DNA from: Palsa-1392 sp036490335
GTDB taxonomy: Bacteria; Verrucomicrobiota; Verrucomicrobiia; Chthoniobacterales; UBA10450
Reading direction: 5' to 3'
DNA: 64,000 nt
Assembly (NCBI GenBank): GCA_036490335.1
Contig: DASXEB010000014.1
Location: 1 to 64,000, forward strand
Shown piece after piece: positions 51,151-59,817 of this stretch. Both the position numbers and the translations under genes were made by a program. Within the stretch, counting starts at the first letter, position 1. Each line of letters begins with the position of its first letter. The notes below the pieces were generated by a model. It searched no databases, was not told where the DNA came from, and saw only the letters and a list, made by a program, of their open reading frames with translations.

Positions 51151-52023
51151 ATGCTGGGCCGCGGGACGAGACCGCGCCATTTGTTAGGCGCGCACATGTC
51201 GATCGGCGGCGGGATCCATCGCGCGATCGAGCGGGCGCGATCGATCGAGAGCACGGCGATGCAGATTTTCGTCAAGAACAACATGCAATGGTTCGCGCGG
51301 CCGCTTGCGCCTAACGAGATCAAAGCGTTCCGCGAGCATGCGCAGCGGCACGAGCTCGCGGCCGTTTTCGCGCACGCGAATTATTTGATCAATCTCGCCG
51401 CGACCAATCCGCAATTTCACGCCAACTCGATCCGAGCCTTGTTCGAAGAATTGGTCCGCGCCGATCAACTCGAGCTGCCGTTCATCGTCCTCCATCCAGG
51501 CGCGCATTTGGGCGCGGGCGAAGAAGCCGGCCTAACGAAAATCGTCGCATCAATCGACAGGATTTTCGCCGGAATTCCAAAAGTGAAAACGCGCATCGCA
51601 CTCGAGACAACCGCCGGCCAGGGAAGCAGTCTCGGCTGCGCCTTCGAGCATCTCGCTTACGTTATCGCGAGTGCGCGCGAGCCGGAGCGGCTCTGCGTTT
51701 GCCTCGATACCGCGCATGTTTTCGCGGCCGGTTTCGACCTGACGACCGCGGCCGGAACGCGCAAAATGTTTCACGAGTTTGATCGCGTGATCGGCCTGCA
51801 AAATCTCGTCGCGTTGCATCTCAACGATTCCAAAACCGCGCGCGGCTCGCGGGTCGATCGTCACGAGCACATCGGCAAAGGCCGGATCGGGCTCGAAGCG
51901 TTTCGCGTCATCATGCGCGACCGGCGTTTTCGAAAAATCCCGAAAGTGCTCGAGACGCCGAAAGGCAAGGAGCTGCGCGAAGATGTCGAGAACCTGCGCA
52001 CGCTGCGCGAGCTGGCGTTGTAG
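51151..52023 (+). CDS. nfo: Endonuclease IV (AP endonuclease)
   Basis: 290 residues, standard length. It cuts DNA 5' to abasic sites in base excision repair; three-zinc TIM barrel. Visible: LLGAHMSIGGGIHRAIERAR, AMQIFVKNNMQWFARPLAPN, VFAHANYLINLAATNP, FIVLHPGAHLGAGEEAGL, IALETTAGQGSSLGCAFEHL, the DTAHVFAAGFDL segment with His/Asp zinc ligands, and HLNDSKTARGSRVDRHEHIG with KGRIGLEAFR. It starts with the ATG immediately following the stop of the AsmA-like gene. It converges with murA, leaving 30 bp between the stops. Confidence 0.97.
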   Translation: MLGRGTRPRHLLGAHMSIGGGIHRAIERARSIESTAMQIFVKNNMQWFARPLAPNEIKAFREHAQRHELAAVFAHANYLINLAATNPQFHANSIRALFEELVRADQLELPFIVLHPGAHLGAGEEAGLTKIVASIDRIFAGIPKVKTRIALETTAGQGSSLGCAFEHLAYVIASAREPERLCVCLDTAHVFAAGFDLTTAAGTRKMFHEFDRVIGLQNLVALHLNDSKTARGSRVDRHEHIGKGRIGLEAFRVIMRDRRFRKIPKVLETPKGKELREDVENLRTLRELAL

Positions 52024-52053
52024 CTCCGCTACAGCGCAAGGGGATTCATGCCG

Positions 52054-53316
52054 TTATTCTTTCACGCGCTCGATGTGCGCGCCGAGCTCGCTCAGCTTCT
52101 CGTCGAGGTGCTCGTAACCGCGATCGATGTGATAAACGCGGCGAATTTCCGTCGTGCCTTCGGCCCTTAATCCCGCGAGCACGAGCGCGGCCGATGCGCG
52201 CAGATCGCTCGCCATGACGGGCGCGCCTAACAATCGCTCGACCCCTTGAATGACCGCGCTCGCGCCTTCGATCTGCATCTGCGCGCCCATCCGCTTCAAC
52301 TCCGCGATGTGCATGTAACGCTGTGGAAAAATGTTCTCCGTGATCACGCTGATTCCTTTCGTCGTCGAAAGGAGCGCGCACATTTGCGCCTGCATGTCGG
52401 TCGGGAAACCGGGATACGGCTCGGTCGTCAGCTCCATCGATTTGGTCTCGGCGCCGTTCGGCGAAACCGAAATCGTATTTTTTGTCGTCTGCACTTTGTA
52501 GCCGGAGTTCGTTAGGGCATTCGTGACCGAGACGACGTGCTCCGGCTCGACGCGCGTGAGCGTAATGCCGCGGCCGCAGATCGCCCCCGCGACCATGAAC
52601 GTGCCCGTCTCGATGCGATCCGGAATGACGGTGTGCTCCGCGCCGTGCAGCTCGCGCACGCCTTCGATGATGATCCGCCGCGTGCCCGCGCCTTCGATTT
52701 TCGCGCCCATTTTGTTCAGGAAATCGGCGAGGTCGCAAACCTCCGGCTCGGTCGCGGCGGCTTCGATCACGGTCGTGCCCTCGGCGAGGACCGCGGCCAT
52801 CATGACGTTGTCGGTGCCGAGCACGGTCGGGCCAAATTTGCCGCGCAGGTTAATGACCGCGCCGGTCAATTTCGGCGCGAAAACTTTCACGTTGCCGTTC
52901 TCGACCCGGACCGCCGCGCCTAACGACTCGAATCCTTTTAGGTGCAAATCGATCGGCCGATCGCCGATCACGCAACCGCCGGGGAGCGAAACCGTCGCCT
53001 CCTTGCAACGGCCTAACAATGGGCCGAGCACGCAAACCGACGCTCGCATTTTGCGCACGACTTCGTAGGGCGCGACCGACTCGACCTTCTCCGCCGTCGC
53101 GGTGACGGTGCCGCTGGCGCGTTCCACCTCCGCGCCGAGATGATGCAAAATTTGCAGCATGTAATTCGTGTCGCTGAGGTCGGGAACACGATGCAAAACG
53201 CACGGCTCGCGCGTGAGCAAAGTGGCGGCGATGATCGGCAGCGCGGAATTTTTCGAGCCGCTGATTTTGATCGAGCCGGAGAGCGGATGACCGCCGTGAA
53301 CGAGAATTTTATCCAT
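52054..53316 (-). CDS. murA: UDP-N-acetylglucosamine 1-carboxyvinyltransferase
   Basis: 420 residues with a start at 53316 (MDKILVHGGHPL). This puts the catalytic Cys exactly at 115 (LPGGCVIGDRP), the E. coli position, and gives an 8-bp overlap with the prmC end; in-frame ATGs at 53349 and 53451 lie inside prmC and are less likely. MurA transfers enolpyruvate from PEP to UDP-GlcNAc, the committed step of peptidoglycan synthesis. Other marks: ISGSKNSALPIIAATLLT, the VLGTDNVMMAAVLAEGTTVI segment with KMGAKIEGAGT, and AALVLAGLRAEGTTEI. Cys115 suggests fosfomycin sensitivity. It is last in rpmE-prfA-prmC-murA. Confidence 0.96.
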   Translation of the reverse strand: MDKILVHGGHPLSGSIKISGSKNSALPIIAATLLTREPCVLHRVPDLSDTNYMLQILHHLGAEVERASGTVTATAEKVESVAPYEVVRKMRASVCVLGPLLGRCKEATVSLPGGCVIGDRPIDLHLKGFESLGAAVRVENGNVKVFAPKLTGAVINLRGKFGPTVLGTDNVMMAAVLAEGTTVIEAAATEPEVCDLADFLNKMGAKIEGAGTRRIIIEGVRELHGAEHTVIPDRIETGTFMVAGAICGRGITLTRVEPEHVVSVTNALTNSGYKVQTTKNTISVSPNGAETKSMELTTEPYPGFPTDMQAQMCALLSTTKGISVITENIFPQRYMHIAELKRMGAQMQIEGASAVIQGVERLLGAPVMASDLRASAALVLAGLRAEGTTEIRRVYHIDRGYEHLDEKLSELGAHIERVKE

Positions 53317-54148
53317 GCCGAGCGAAGAGGAATCGAGCGATGCCTGCATAATCTTTTTTCGCCACGATGTCGTGGAAATTTTGCCGGGCGAGAAAGGCCG
53401 CCAGGCCTTCGCTCTGGTCATGACCGATCTCGAGCGCGAGCGTTCCGCCATTCGTTAGGCGCGGCGGCGCGGCGACGATCAATTCGCGAATCAACTCGTC
53501 GCCATTTGCGCCGCCGAAAAGCGCGACCGCCGGATCGTATTGAACTTCCGGCGCGAGCTGCGCGGCGTCGTTCGTGGCGACGTAGGGAAGGTTGGCGACG
53601 ATGAGATCGAAAACGCCTTCGGTTTTTTGCAAAAGATGACTTTGCGCAAACTGCACCCGATGCGTTAGGCCAAGCCGCTCCGCATTTTCGCGCGCGAGCG
53701 TGAGCGCGGCCTCGGAAACATCGACGGCATGCAATTCCGCCTCCGGGAAACGCGCCGCAAGCGCAAGCGCGATCACACCGCTGCCGGTTCCGACATCGAC
53801 GATGCGCGCGCTCGCCGGCAGCGCAAGATCAGCAATGTATTCGACCAGTTGCTCCGTCTCCGGCCGCGGGATGAGAGCGCGTTTGTCGCTCACGAAAACC
53901 TGCTCGCCAAACTCGACCGTGCCGAGCAAATGCTGCAACGGCTCGCCCTGCCCGCGTCGCCTGACGAGCTCGCGCAGCGGCGCCAGTTCCGGCTCGCCTA
54001 ACGAACGCTCGAAATCGAGATAAAGCTCAATCCGTTTCTTGCCTAACGAATGCGCGATCAGGTGCTCGGCGTTGAGGCGCGGACTCTCGATCGCGCGCTT
54101 TTTGAAGTACGCCGTCGTCGATTGCAGGACTTCGAGAACCGTGGCCAC
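53309..54148 (-). CDS. prmC: Release factor N5-glutamine methyltransferase
   Basis: 279 residues from a GTG at 54148, directly after the prfA stop and a copy of the 9-mer. The N-terminal helical domain (LNAEHLIAHSLGKKRIELYL) binds release factor; the methyltransferase domain has IVDVGTGSGVIALALAARFP for SAM and the catalytic NLPY motif at 186-189 (LIVANLPYVATND), in place of the commoner NPPY. It methylates Gln of the GGQ motif in RF1/RF2, matching its place behind prfA. It overlaps murA by 8 bp. TTCGTTAGGC and its CGTTAGGC core occur inside. Confidence 0.94.
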   Translation of the reverse strand: MATVLEVLQSTTAYFKKRAIESPRLNAEHLIAHSLGKKRIELYLDFERSLGEPELAPLRELVRRRGQGEPLQHLLGTVEFGEQVFVSDKRALIPRPETEQLVEYIADLALPASARIVDVGTGSGVIALALAARFPEAELHAVDVSEAALTLARENAERLGLTHRVQFAQSHLLQKTEGVFDLIVANLPYVATNDAAQLAPEVQYDPAVALFGGANGDELIRELIVAAPPRLTNGGTLALEIGHDQSEGLAAFLARQNFHDIVAKKDYAGIARFLFARHG

Positions 54149-54151
54149 TCG

Positions 54152-55228
54152 TTAGGCGAGCGCCGATTCCTTGAGGCGCGCTTCGAGGTCGGCGTGCTGC
54201 AGGGCCGCGATCATTTCGTTCAGGTCGCCTTCCATCACGCGGTCGAGATTGTAAAGCGTGAGACCGATGCGGTGATCGGTGATCCGGTTTTGCGGAAAAT
54301 TATAAGTGCGAATTTTTTCCTCGCGACCGCCGGAACCGATCTGGCTTTTGCGCGTCGCGGAATACTTCGCTTCCTCCTCGCGCTGCTTGTCCTCGAGCAA
54401 CCGCGCGCGCAGGATGCTTAGCGCTTTTTCCTTGTTCTTCTGCTGGCTGCGGCCGTCCTGGCAGCGCACGATGCGGCCGGTCGGGATGTACATCACCTGT
54501 ACCGCGGAATCGGTCGTGTTCACGCCCTGGCCACCCGGTCCGCCGGCGCGGCAAACTTCAATCCGCAAATCCTCCGGCTTCAATTCGAAATCGACTTCCT
54601 CGGCTTCCGGCAAGACCGCGACAGTCGCCGTCGAAGTGTGAATGCGGCCCTGCGCTTCCGTTGCCGGCACGCGCTGCACGCGATGGACGCCGCTTTCGTA
54701 ACGCAGTTTTCGAAAAACCGAGTCGCCGGAAATCTTGAAAATCATTTCCTTCAAACCACCGAGCTCGGAAGGACTCGATTCCAAGTCCTCGATTTTTAAT
54801 CCGGCACTCTCGGCATAACGATTGTACATCCGATAAAGATCGGCCGCGAAAATCGCCGCTTCGCTTCCGCCCGTGCCCGCGCGAATCTCGACGATTGCAT
54901 CGCGCTCATCGTTGTCGTCCGGCGGCAGGAGCGCGATCTGGACTGCGAACTCAAGGTCGGCGACGCGCTGTTCGAGCGCGGGAATTTCCTCCTGCGCCAT
55001 CTGCGCGAGATCGACATCCGGACTCGCGCTCAGCTCGCGATTGTCCTCGAGCTGGCGTCGCGCAGTCGCGAGCTCTTCCCATTTCGCGAGCAAATCTTTC
55101 GTCGTCGCATGCTCGCGCATCGTCTCGCTCGCGCGTTTGCGATTTTCAAAAAGCGTGGGATCGGCGATCTTGTTTTCCAGTTGCAGGAAACGCTCGCGTT
55201 TGCGGTCGATGAGGGATTGGAAATCCAT
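54152..55228 (-). CDS. prfA: Peptide chain release factor 1
   Basis: 358 residues from the ATG at 55228 (MDFQSLIDRK). An upstream ATG at 55267 adds 13 unrelated residues. RF1 ends translation at UAA and UAG. Visible: the anticodon-like tripeptide PAT at 188-190 (RVQRVPATEAQGRIHTS), which marks RF1 rather than RF2, and the catalytic GGQ at 232-234 (AGGPGGQGVNTTDSAV). The stop TAA is inside a copy of GCCTAACGA (54149-54157) that also forms the gap to prmC. The rpmE gene lies 59 bp upstream. Confidence 0.97.
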   Translation of the reverse strand: MDFQSLIDRKRERFLQLENKIADPTLFENRKRASETMREHATTKDLLAKWEELATARRQLEDNRELSASPDVDLAQMAQEEIPALEQRVADLEFAVQIALLPPDDNDERDAIVEIRAGTGGSEAAIFAADLYRMYNRYAESAGLKIEDLESSPSELGGLKEMIFKISGDSVFRKLRYESGVHRVQRVPATEAQGRIHTSTATVAVLPEAEEVDFELKPEDLRIEVCRAGGPGGQGVNTTDSAVQVMYIPTGRIVRCQDGRSQQKNKEKALSILRARLLEDKQREEEAKYSATRKSQIGSGGREEKIRTYNFPQNRITDHRIGLTLYNLDRVMEGDLNEMIAALQHADLEARLKESALA

Positions 55229-55287
55229 AAAACAAAAACGGTGAAGGCGCGCGTGTGGCGCGATCACCGTTCGTTAGGCGAAATCAG

Positions 55288-55521
55288 CTAAGCCTTTTTC
55301 GAAACGCCCGCGCGCGAGGCCTTCGTGCTGCCGTAACGACGGGCGAATTTTTCCACCCGTCCGGCGGTGTCGACAAACTTTTGCTCGCCGGTGAAAAACG
55401 GATGACAGGCGGCGCAGATGCCGATTTTGATGTCCCGGCGCGTCGAGCGGGTGTGGTAGACCGCGCCGCAAGCGCAGCTAATTTCCGTCTCGTTGTAGTC
55501 AGGATGAATGTCCGTTTTCAT
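55288..55521 (-). CDS. rpmE: Ribosomal protein L31
   Basis: 77 residues from the ATG at 55521 (MKTDIHPDYNETEISCACG). The zinc-binding (C+) form is shown by Cys16, Cys18, Cys36 and Cys39. The core has HPFFTGEQKFVDTAGRVEKF and the end is basic (RRYGSTKASRAGVSKKA). It forms part of the large subunit near the subunit bridge. A longer open frame upstream (to 55650) has no support. Its start codon overlaps that of the divergent acyl-AMP ligase (CATG). It heads the rpmE-prfA-prmC-murA group, a common order. Confidence 0.96.
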   Translation of the reverse strand: MKTDIHPDYNETEISCACGAVYHTRSTRRDIKIGICAACHPFFTGEQKFVDTAGRVEKFARRYGSTKASRAGVSKKA

Positions 55522-56956
55522 GATTGAAAAGAGCAGCCAAAGTAAACGCGAAACGCGCGCGCCGCAAGTCACCGGAACGGATGACGCATTGTTAGGCGCG
55601 TGGGCGCAAACGCTCGCGACGCGCGGCGACGAGCCGGCGATTTTCGACACAAGGCGGCGCGTGCTTTTGCGTTTTCGCGAGGTCGAGGAGCTGAGTCGGG
55701 AGTTTGAAACCGGCGATCAATTGCAAAATTTCCGCGCCGGCGAAATCATCGCAATTCAAATCGGCAATCACGCATATTGGCCGGCGCTTTTTCTCGCCTG
55801 CTTGCGACGCCAGCTGGTCGTTCTGCCGCTCGAGCAATCAATCAGCGAGCAAGAGCGCGCCGCGGCTTTGAGCAGTTGTCGCGCGGCCGGATTGATTACG
55901 AATGCGGGCGAAATTTCGCGCCTGACAACAAACGAGCCGGTCGATTGGAAAGATTGTCCGCCGGTTTTGCTCAAGCTCACTTCCGGCACGACGGCGGCGC
56001 CGCGCGCCATCCGGTTTCGCGGCGCACAACTGCTCGCCGACGCGCGGCAGATTTGCCTAACGATGGGAATCACATGCGCGGATTTGAATTTCGCGGTCAT
56101 TCCGCTCTCGCATTCCTACGGCTTCAGCAACCTGGTCACGCCATTGTTAGGCTGTGGCGTCGCGATGGTGCTGAGCAACGACCGCTTGCCGCGCGCGGTG
56201 CTCGACGATCTCGCGCGGACCGAAGCGACGGTTTTTCCCGGCATGCCGCTTTTTTTTCAGGCCTTCGATGAAATGACGAAGACGCCGCCGTTGCGGAAAC
56301 TGCGGCTCTGCATTTCGGCCGGCGCGCCGCTGACGCGCAACGTCGCGGACGCGTTTCGGGAAAAATTCGGGAAGCCGATCCATTCGTTTTACGGGGCGTC
56401 GGAATGCGGCGGGATTTGTTACGATCGCGCGGCCGAGCCGAAGAATTTCGACGGTTTTGTCGGCCCGGCGATGGAAGGCGTCGAAGTCGAGCCGCTCGCG
56501 CCTAACGAAAAGTCAACACAGCTCCTCGTGCGCAGCTCCGCGGTCGGCGACGGATATTTTCCCGAAGCGGAGCCGGAGAAATTGGGCGGCGGTTTTTTTC
56601 GGCCGGACGATCTGGTCGAGATCGGCGACGGCGGTGTGCGCATCGTCGGCCGCGTTTCAGACCTAATCAATGTCGCCGGGAAAAAAGTGAACCCGGCCGA
56701 AGTCGAGGCGCAGCTTTTGCGGCACGAGCAAGTGAAGGCCGCGATCGTTTTCGGCCGCGCATCGTCGCGGCGCAACGAGGAAGTGGTCGCGTGCGTGGTC
56801 GCGACGAATGCGAATGAAGCGGCGCTCTTGGAATTCTGTCGAGCGCGCCTGAGCGGCTGGCAGGTGCCGAAACGAATTTTTTTTCTGGACGAATTGCCGG
56901 CGAACGAGCGGGGAAAAATCAACCGGCGGGAACTGGCGCGGCGCTTCGCGAGTTGA
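55520..56956 (+). CDS. AMP-dependent acyl-CoA synthetase/ligase
   Basis: 478 residues from the ATG at 55520; an ATG four codons upstream and a TTG further in are alternatives. The adenylating-enzyme signature is seen: LLKLTSGTTAAPRAIRF (P-loop-like), YGASECGGICYD (motif with the Ala/Glu of A5), FRPDDLVEIGDGGVRIVGRV (GD and R of A7/A8), NVAGKKVNPAEVEAQL, and the C-terminal catalytic Lys in NERGKINRRELARR. It activates a carboxylate as an acyl-adenylate for CoA or a carrier. The protein is short for a fatty acyl-CoA synthetase, and the substrate is open. It is divergent from rpmE with overlapping start codons. Confidence 0.85.
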   Translation: MIEKSSQSKRETRAPQVTGTDDALLGAWAQTLATRGDEPAIFDTRRRVLLRFREVEELSREFETGDQLQNFRAGEIIAIQIGNHAYWPALFLACLRRQLVVLPLEQSISEQERAAALSSCRAAGLITNAGEISRLTTNEPVDWKDCPPVLLKLTSGTTAAPRAIRFRGAQLLADARQICLTMGITCADLNFAVIPLSHSYGFSNLVTPLLGCGVAMVLSNDRLPRAVLDDLARTEATVFPGMPLFFQAFDEMTKTPPLRKLRLCISAGAPLTRNVADAFREKFGKPIHSFYGASECGGICYDRAAEPKNFDGFVGPAMEGVEVEPLAPNEKSTQLLVRSSAVGDGYFPEAEPEKLGGGFFRPDDLVEIGDGGVRIVGRVSDLINVAGKKVNPAEVEAQLLRHEQVKAAIVFGRASSRRNEEVVACVVATNANEAALLEFCRARLSGWQVPKRIFFLDELPANERGKINRRELARRFAS

Positions 56957-57020
56957 AAACTTCTTGCCAAGGGACGCTCACTCGCCGAATCATCTGCGAT
57001 TTCCAACTAACGACAAAATT

Positions 57021-57143
57021 ATGCGAACGATCCTTCTAAGTACACTCGGCGCCGTCATCCTGCTTGCAGCTTTTTCGAGCTGCTCCACGACCGTGAAAAC
57101 GGACAACGGGCACGAGGTGACGACCGGCGTCCACACCAATTAA
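57021..57143 (+). CDS. Small lipoprotein, 40 residues
   Basis: ATG at 57021 to TAA at 57141-57143 gives 40 residues: a signal peptide with lipobox MRTILLSTLGAVILLAAFSS then C, followed by STTVKTDNGHEVTTGVHTN. The lipobox (LAAFSSC, Cys at position 21) and the hydrophilic tail suggest a very short lipoprotein, similar in size to entericidins. The ribosome site is weak. No homologue is recognised. It lies alone between the acyl-AMP ligase and the two-receiver gene, so it may have its own transcript. Confidence 0.55.
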   Translation: MRTILLSTLGAVILLAAFSSCSTTVKTDNGHEVTTGVHTN

Positions 57144-57265
57144 TCACGCCGCGGTTGGCCCGGGCCGGCGCGCAACCGGCGGACGCGGGCGCGTTTTCGT
57201 CGCGAGGCGAAGCGAAAAAATACTTTCCATTTCGCGCCGAGTAGGCATTGCTAGAGCGCGGACGG
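57144..57265. other. GC-rich intergenic stretch
   Basis: About 120 bp between the small lipoprotein gene and the double-receiver gene. It contains the GC-rich inverted-repeat-like CCGCGGTTGGCCCGGGCCGG followed by CGCGCAACCGGCGG (57150-57183), which may form a stem after the lipoprotein stop, but no T-run follows, so it is a weak terminator candidate. A TTG start at 57248 for the next gene is possible but not preferred. Confidence 0.3.
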
Positions 57266-59680
57266 ATGCGACTTGCGACGAGCCGTCTCGTTAGTCAATT
57301 CATTGTCCAAATCGTGAACGACCCTGCCACTGCCTCAGCGCCTTCGCGCCCGTTCCAGGTTTTGATCCTGGAGCCGGAAGTAAAATTGAGCGCCGAGATC
57401 GTCTCCGCGTTGAAGGAAGCCGTGCCCGGCACGACCCACGCGATCGCGCGCTCGGTCGGCGAAGCGCAACAGCTCGTGATGGGGAAAAAGCCCGACCTTT
57501 TCGTGCTCGACGTCGATGCCGATTACGATCGCGCGCAGGAATTCATTTACGATTTGCGCACGAGTCACCCCGACGCCCGCGCGATTATTTTGACGGCGAA
57601 CCATTTCACCGCCCAACGCCAGCAGGTCGCCGGTCTGGGGGCGATCCATTTTTTGGAAAAGCCGTTTCCGCGCGGCGATTTCATCGCGCTGGCCGAAGCG
57701 CTTCTCTCGCCCGCCGGACGCGCGGAGGGCGAACGTTTTCAAGGCACGCTGAGCGATCTGCACATCGCCGATATCATCCAGTTAAAATGCATCAGCGGCT
57801 CGACCTCGATGCTCGAGTTCACCGGTCCGCGAGGCGAGAAAGCGCGCGTCTATTTCGAGAACGGGCAGGTGCGCCACGCGATCGGGCCGGGCAAGGAAGG
57901 CCGCGACGCCTTCAACGAAATTGTCGATTGGAAAGGCGGCGTCATCTCCGAAGTGCCGGTGCCGGAAAATTTGCCGCGCACGATCACGCTCGACTGGCAG
58001 GTGTTGCTGATGGAAGCCGTGCGAAAAATGGACGAAACACGCGACGCCAAACCCGCGCCCGCCGCGACAGCGCCGGCGGCTTCGCGCAAAGTGCTCGTGA
58101 TCGACGACAGCCTGATGCTCCTCAGTTTCGTGAAGGAGATTTTGGGCGAACAACATTATCGCGTCACGACTGCGCCGACCGCGCAGGAAGGTCTGCGCGC
58201 CTGCCGAGCCGAAACGCCCGACCTCATTCTGCTCGATTACGTGCTGCCTGATTTGAAGGGCGACGAAGTCTGCCGGCAGCTCGTGGCCGATCCGCTGACG
58301 TCGAAAATTCCGGTGGTTTACATGTCAGGCTATGGGAGCGATCTGCAGCCGGATCAGAAAGAGACTCCCAACGTGATCGGCTCGTTGAGCAAGCCGTTCA
58401 CCTCCGAATCGCTCATCAACGCCATGGAAAAATATCTGCCACCGTCCGTTCCCGCCGACGCCAAATCGCCCGGCGCAACTGCCGCCGCGCCCGTCGCGCA
58501 GCCGCCAGCGACCGAGGAAAAGAAAACGCCCGTGCCGGTGCTGGCGTCGTTAGGCAAATCCGAAAACAAGGCGCCGAACGCTGTCATCGCGAATCCAAAT
58601 CCACTCGCGAAACCGGAAAATAAACCCGCGGACGTTCCTCCTTCATCGCCGATCGCGAAGCCGATCACGCCAACTGCGAGCCCGGTCATTCCGCCGGTCG
58701 AAAAACCGGTTCGGCCGATTGTCGGCATCGAAAAAAAGGCCGAGCCGGCGCCAATCGCCAAACCGGCGGAGAAAATTTCCGCTTTGCCTAACGAACTTCC
58801 GCGCAAGAGCGAAACGCCCGTGCGACCGCCGCCAAGTTCCATTTTGCCCAGTTCGATCGTCGCGAAAATCCCGGTCGCGAACGCGCAAAAAGAAAATGCC
58901 AAAGCAGCCAATGCCTACTTTTGCGGCGACTCCAGTTTCTTTTCGTTGCACTGGGCTTTGCAGACCATCGCGCGCGAAAAACTGACCGGGATTTTGCGCG
59001 CTTTCTGGACGCGTGAATCGGTCGAGCTGCTCGCGCGCGAGGGCAAGGTCGTGCTCGTGACCACGCGCGCGCCCGCGCTTTATTGCGAAGAAGCGCCGGT
59101 CACGCTGCTCAATGTCGAGAACATCCGCGTCGAAGCGGCGCGCACACGCCAGGCCGAAACCGGCTGTCCGCTTTTCGTCACGCTCGCGAACGAAGGCCTC
59201 ATCCTGCGCGACCCCGGCCTGCAACTGGTGCAACATTACGGGCAAAAATTGTTCGCCCAACTTTGGCCGGTCGAGAGGGTGCGCTTTGTTTTTGAAGAGC
59301 AACCGCTGCCCGATTACGCGCGCGACATTTCGCCGATGGAAGAGAACATCGATCAATGGGCGCTGAGCACGTTGCGCTTCGTGCAATACGGCGAACTCGG
59401 GAACAAGGCGGGCGCGGACCAGACCTGCGTGCCCGCCTACACGCGCGACGGCTACGAGCGGGTGCAACAACTGCGCCTGACCGACGCGGAAGCGCAGTTC
59501 GCCTCGCAATTCAACGGCTCGCGCTCCATGACGCAGATCTCGAAGAATCTGCGGCTCGACATCAAGTTCGCGCGCCTCAGTCTTTTTCGCTTTCTCGCTC
59601 TCGAAATCGTCGAGTGCTGGCCGGCCCAGATCATGCAACGGACGGAAACGCGCGGCCGGCGCGGGTTCTTTACTCGTTAG
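57266..59680 (+). CDS. Double-receiver protein with DUF4388-like domains
   Basis: About 804 residues from an ATG at 57266; GTG 57314 and TTG 57248 are alternatives. Order: a receiver-like domain (FQVLILEPEVKLSAEIV, phospho-site candidate Asp in DLFVLDVDADYD, KPF), a DUF4388 domain (FQGTLSDLHIADIIQLKCIS), a canonical receiver (VLVIDDSLMLLSF, Asp in LILLDYVLPDLKG, YMSGYG, LSKPF), a Pro/Ala-rich linker of about 170 residues and a C-terminal section starting with SFFSLHWALQTIAREKLTG, again DUF4388-like. No output DNA-binding domain is seen. DUF4388 proteins often act in two-component and motility regulation. The stop TAG lies in a 9-mer copy (59674-59682) touching the tRNA gene. Confidence 0.85.
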   Translation: MRLATSRLVSQFIVQIVNDPATASAPSRPFQVLILEPEVKLSAEIVSALKEAVPGTTHAIARSVGEAQQLVMGKKPDLFVLDVDADYDRAQEFIYDLRTSHPDARAIILTANHFTAQRQQVAGLGAIHFLEKPFPRGDFIALAEALLSPAGRAEGERFQGTLSDLHIADIIQLKCISGSTSMLEFTGPRGEKARVYFENGQVRHAIGPGKEGRDAFNEIVDWKGGVISEVPVPENLPRTITLDWQVLLMEAVRKMDETRDAKPAPAATAPAASRKVLVIDDSLMLLSFVKEILGEQHYRVTTAPTAQEGLRACRAETPDLILLDYVLPDLKGDEVCRQLVADPLTSKIPVVYMSGYGSDLQPDQKETPNVIGSLSKPFTSESLINAMEKYLPPSVPADAKSPGATAAAPVAQPPATEEKKTPVPVLASLGKSENKAPNAVIANPNPLAKPENKPADVPPSSPIAKPITPTASPVIPPVEKPVRPIVGIEKKAEPAPIAKPAEKISALPNELPRKSETPVRPPPSSILPSSIVAKIPVANAQKENAKAANAYFCGDSSFFSLHWALQTIAREKLTGILRAFWTRESVELLAREGKVVLVTTRAPALYCEEAPVTLLNVENIRVEAARTRQAETGCPLFVTLANEGLILRDPGLQLVQHYGQKLFAQLWPVERVRFVFEEQPLPDYARDISPMEENIDQWALSTLRFVQYGELGNKAGADQTCVPAYTRDGYERVQQLRLTDAEAQFASQFNGSRSMTQISKNLRLDIKFARLSLFRFLALEIVECWPAQIMQRTETRGRRGFFTR

Positions 59681-59682
59681 GC

Positions 59683-59763
59683 TGCTCACGAGAGGAGTCG
59701 AACCTCCACGGGTTTCCCCATACGGTCCTGAGCCGTACGCGTCTGCCATTCCGCCACGTGAGC
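59683..59763 (-). tRNA. tRNA-Leu (anticodon CAG)
   Basis: About 81 bases on the minus strand. Acceptor stem GCTCACG pairs with CGTGAGC, the D-arm begins GGCGGAATGGCAGACGC, the anticodon stem-loop is TACGG-CTCAGGA-CCGTA (anticodon CAG for CUG codons), a long variable arm (TGGGGAAACCCGT) follows as expected for class II tRNA-Leu, and the T-arm is GGAGG-TTCGACT-CCTCT. The discriminator base is A. The CCA end is not encoded. The double-receiver gene ends 2 bp before the tRNA's 3' end, so both share the 9-mer at 59674. Confidence 0.95.
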
Positions 59764-59817
59764 CTTGCGCCGGGGAGTTCGTAAATTGCCCGCCGCGGCG
59801 CGCCCCGCAAGCGACAA

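Noticed and set aside
57248..57265. TTG start for the double-receiver gene
   Set aside because: It adds six codons without a ribosome site; ATG 57266 or GTG 57314 are more plausible.
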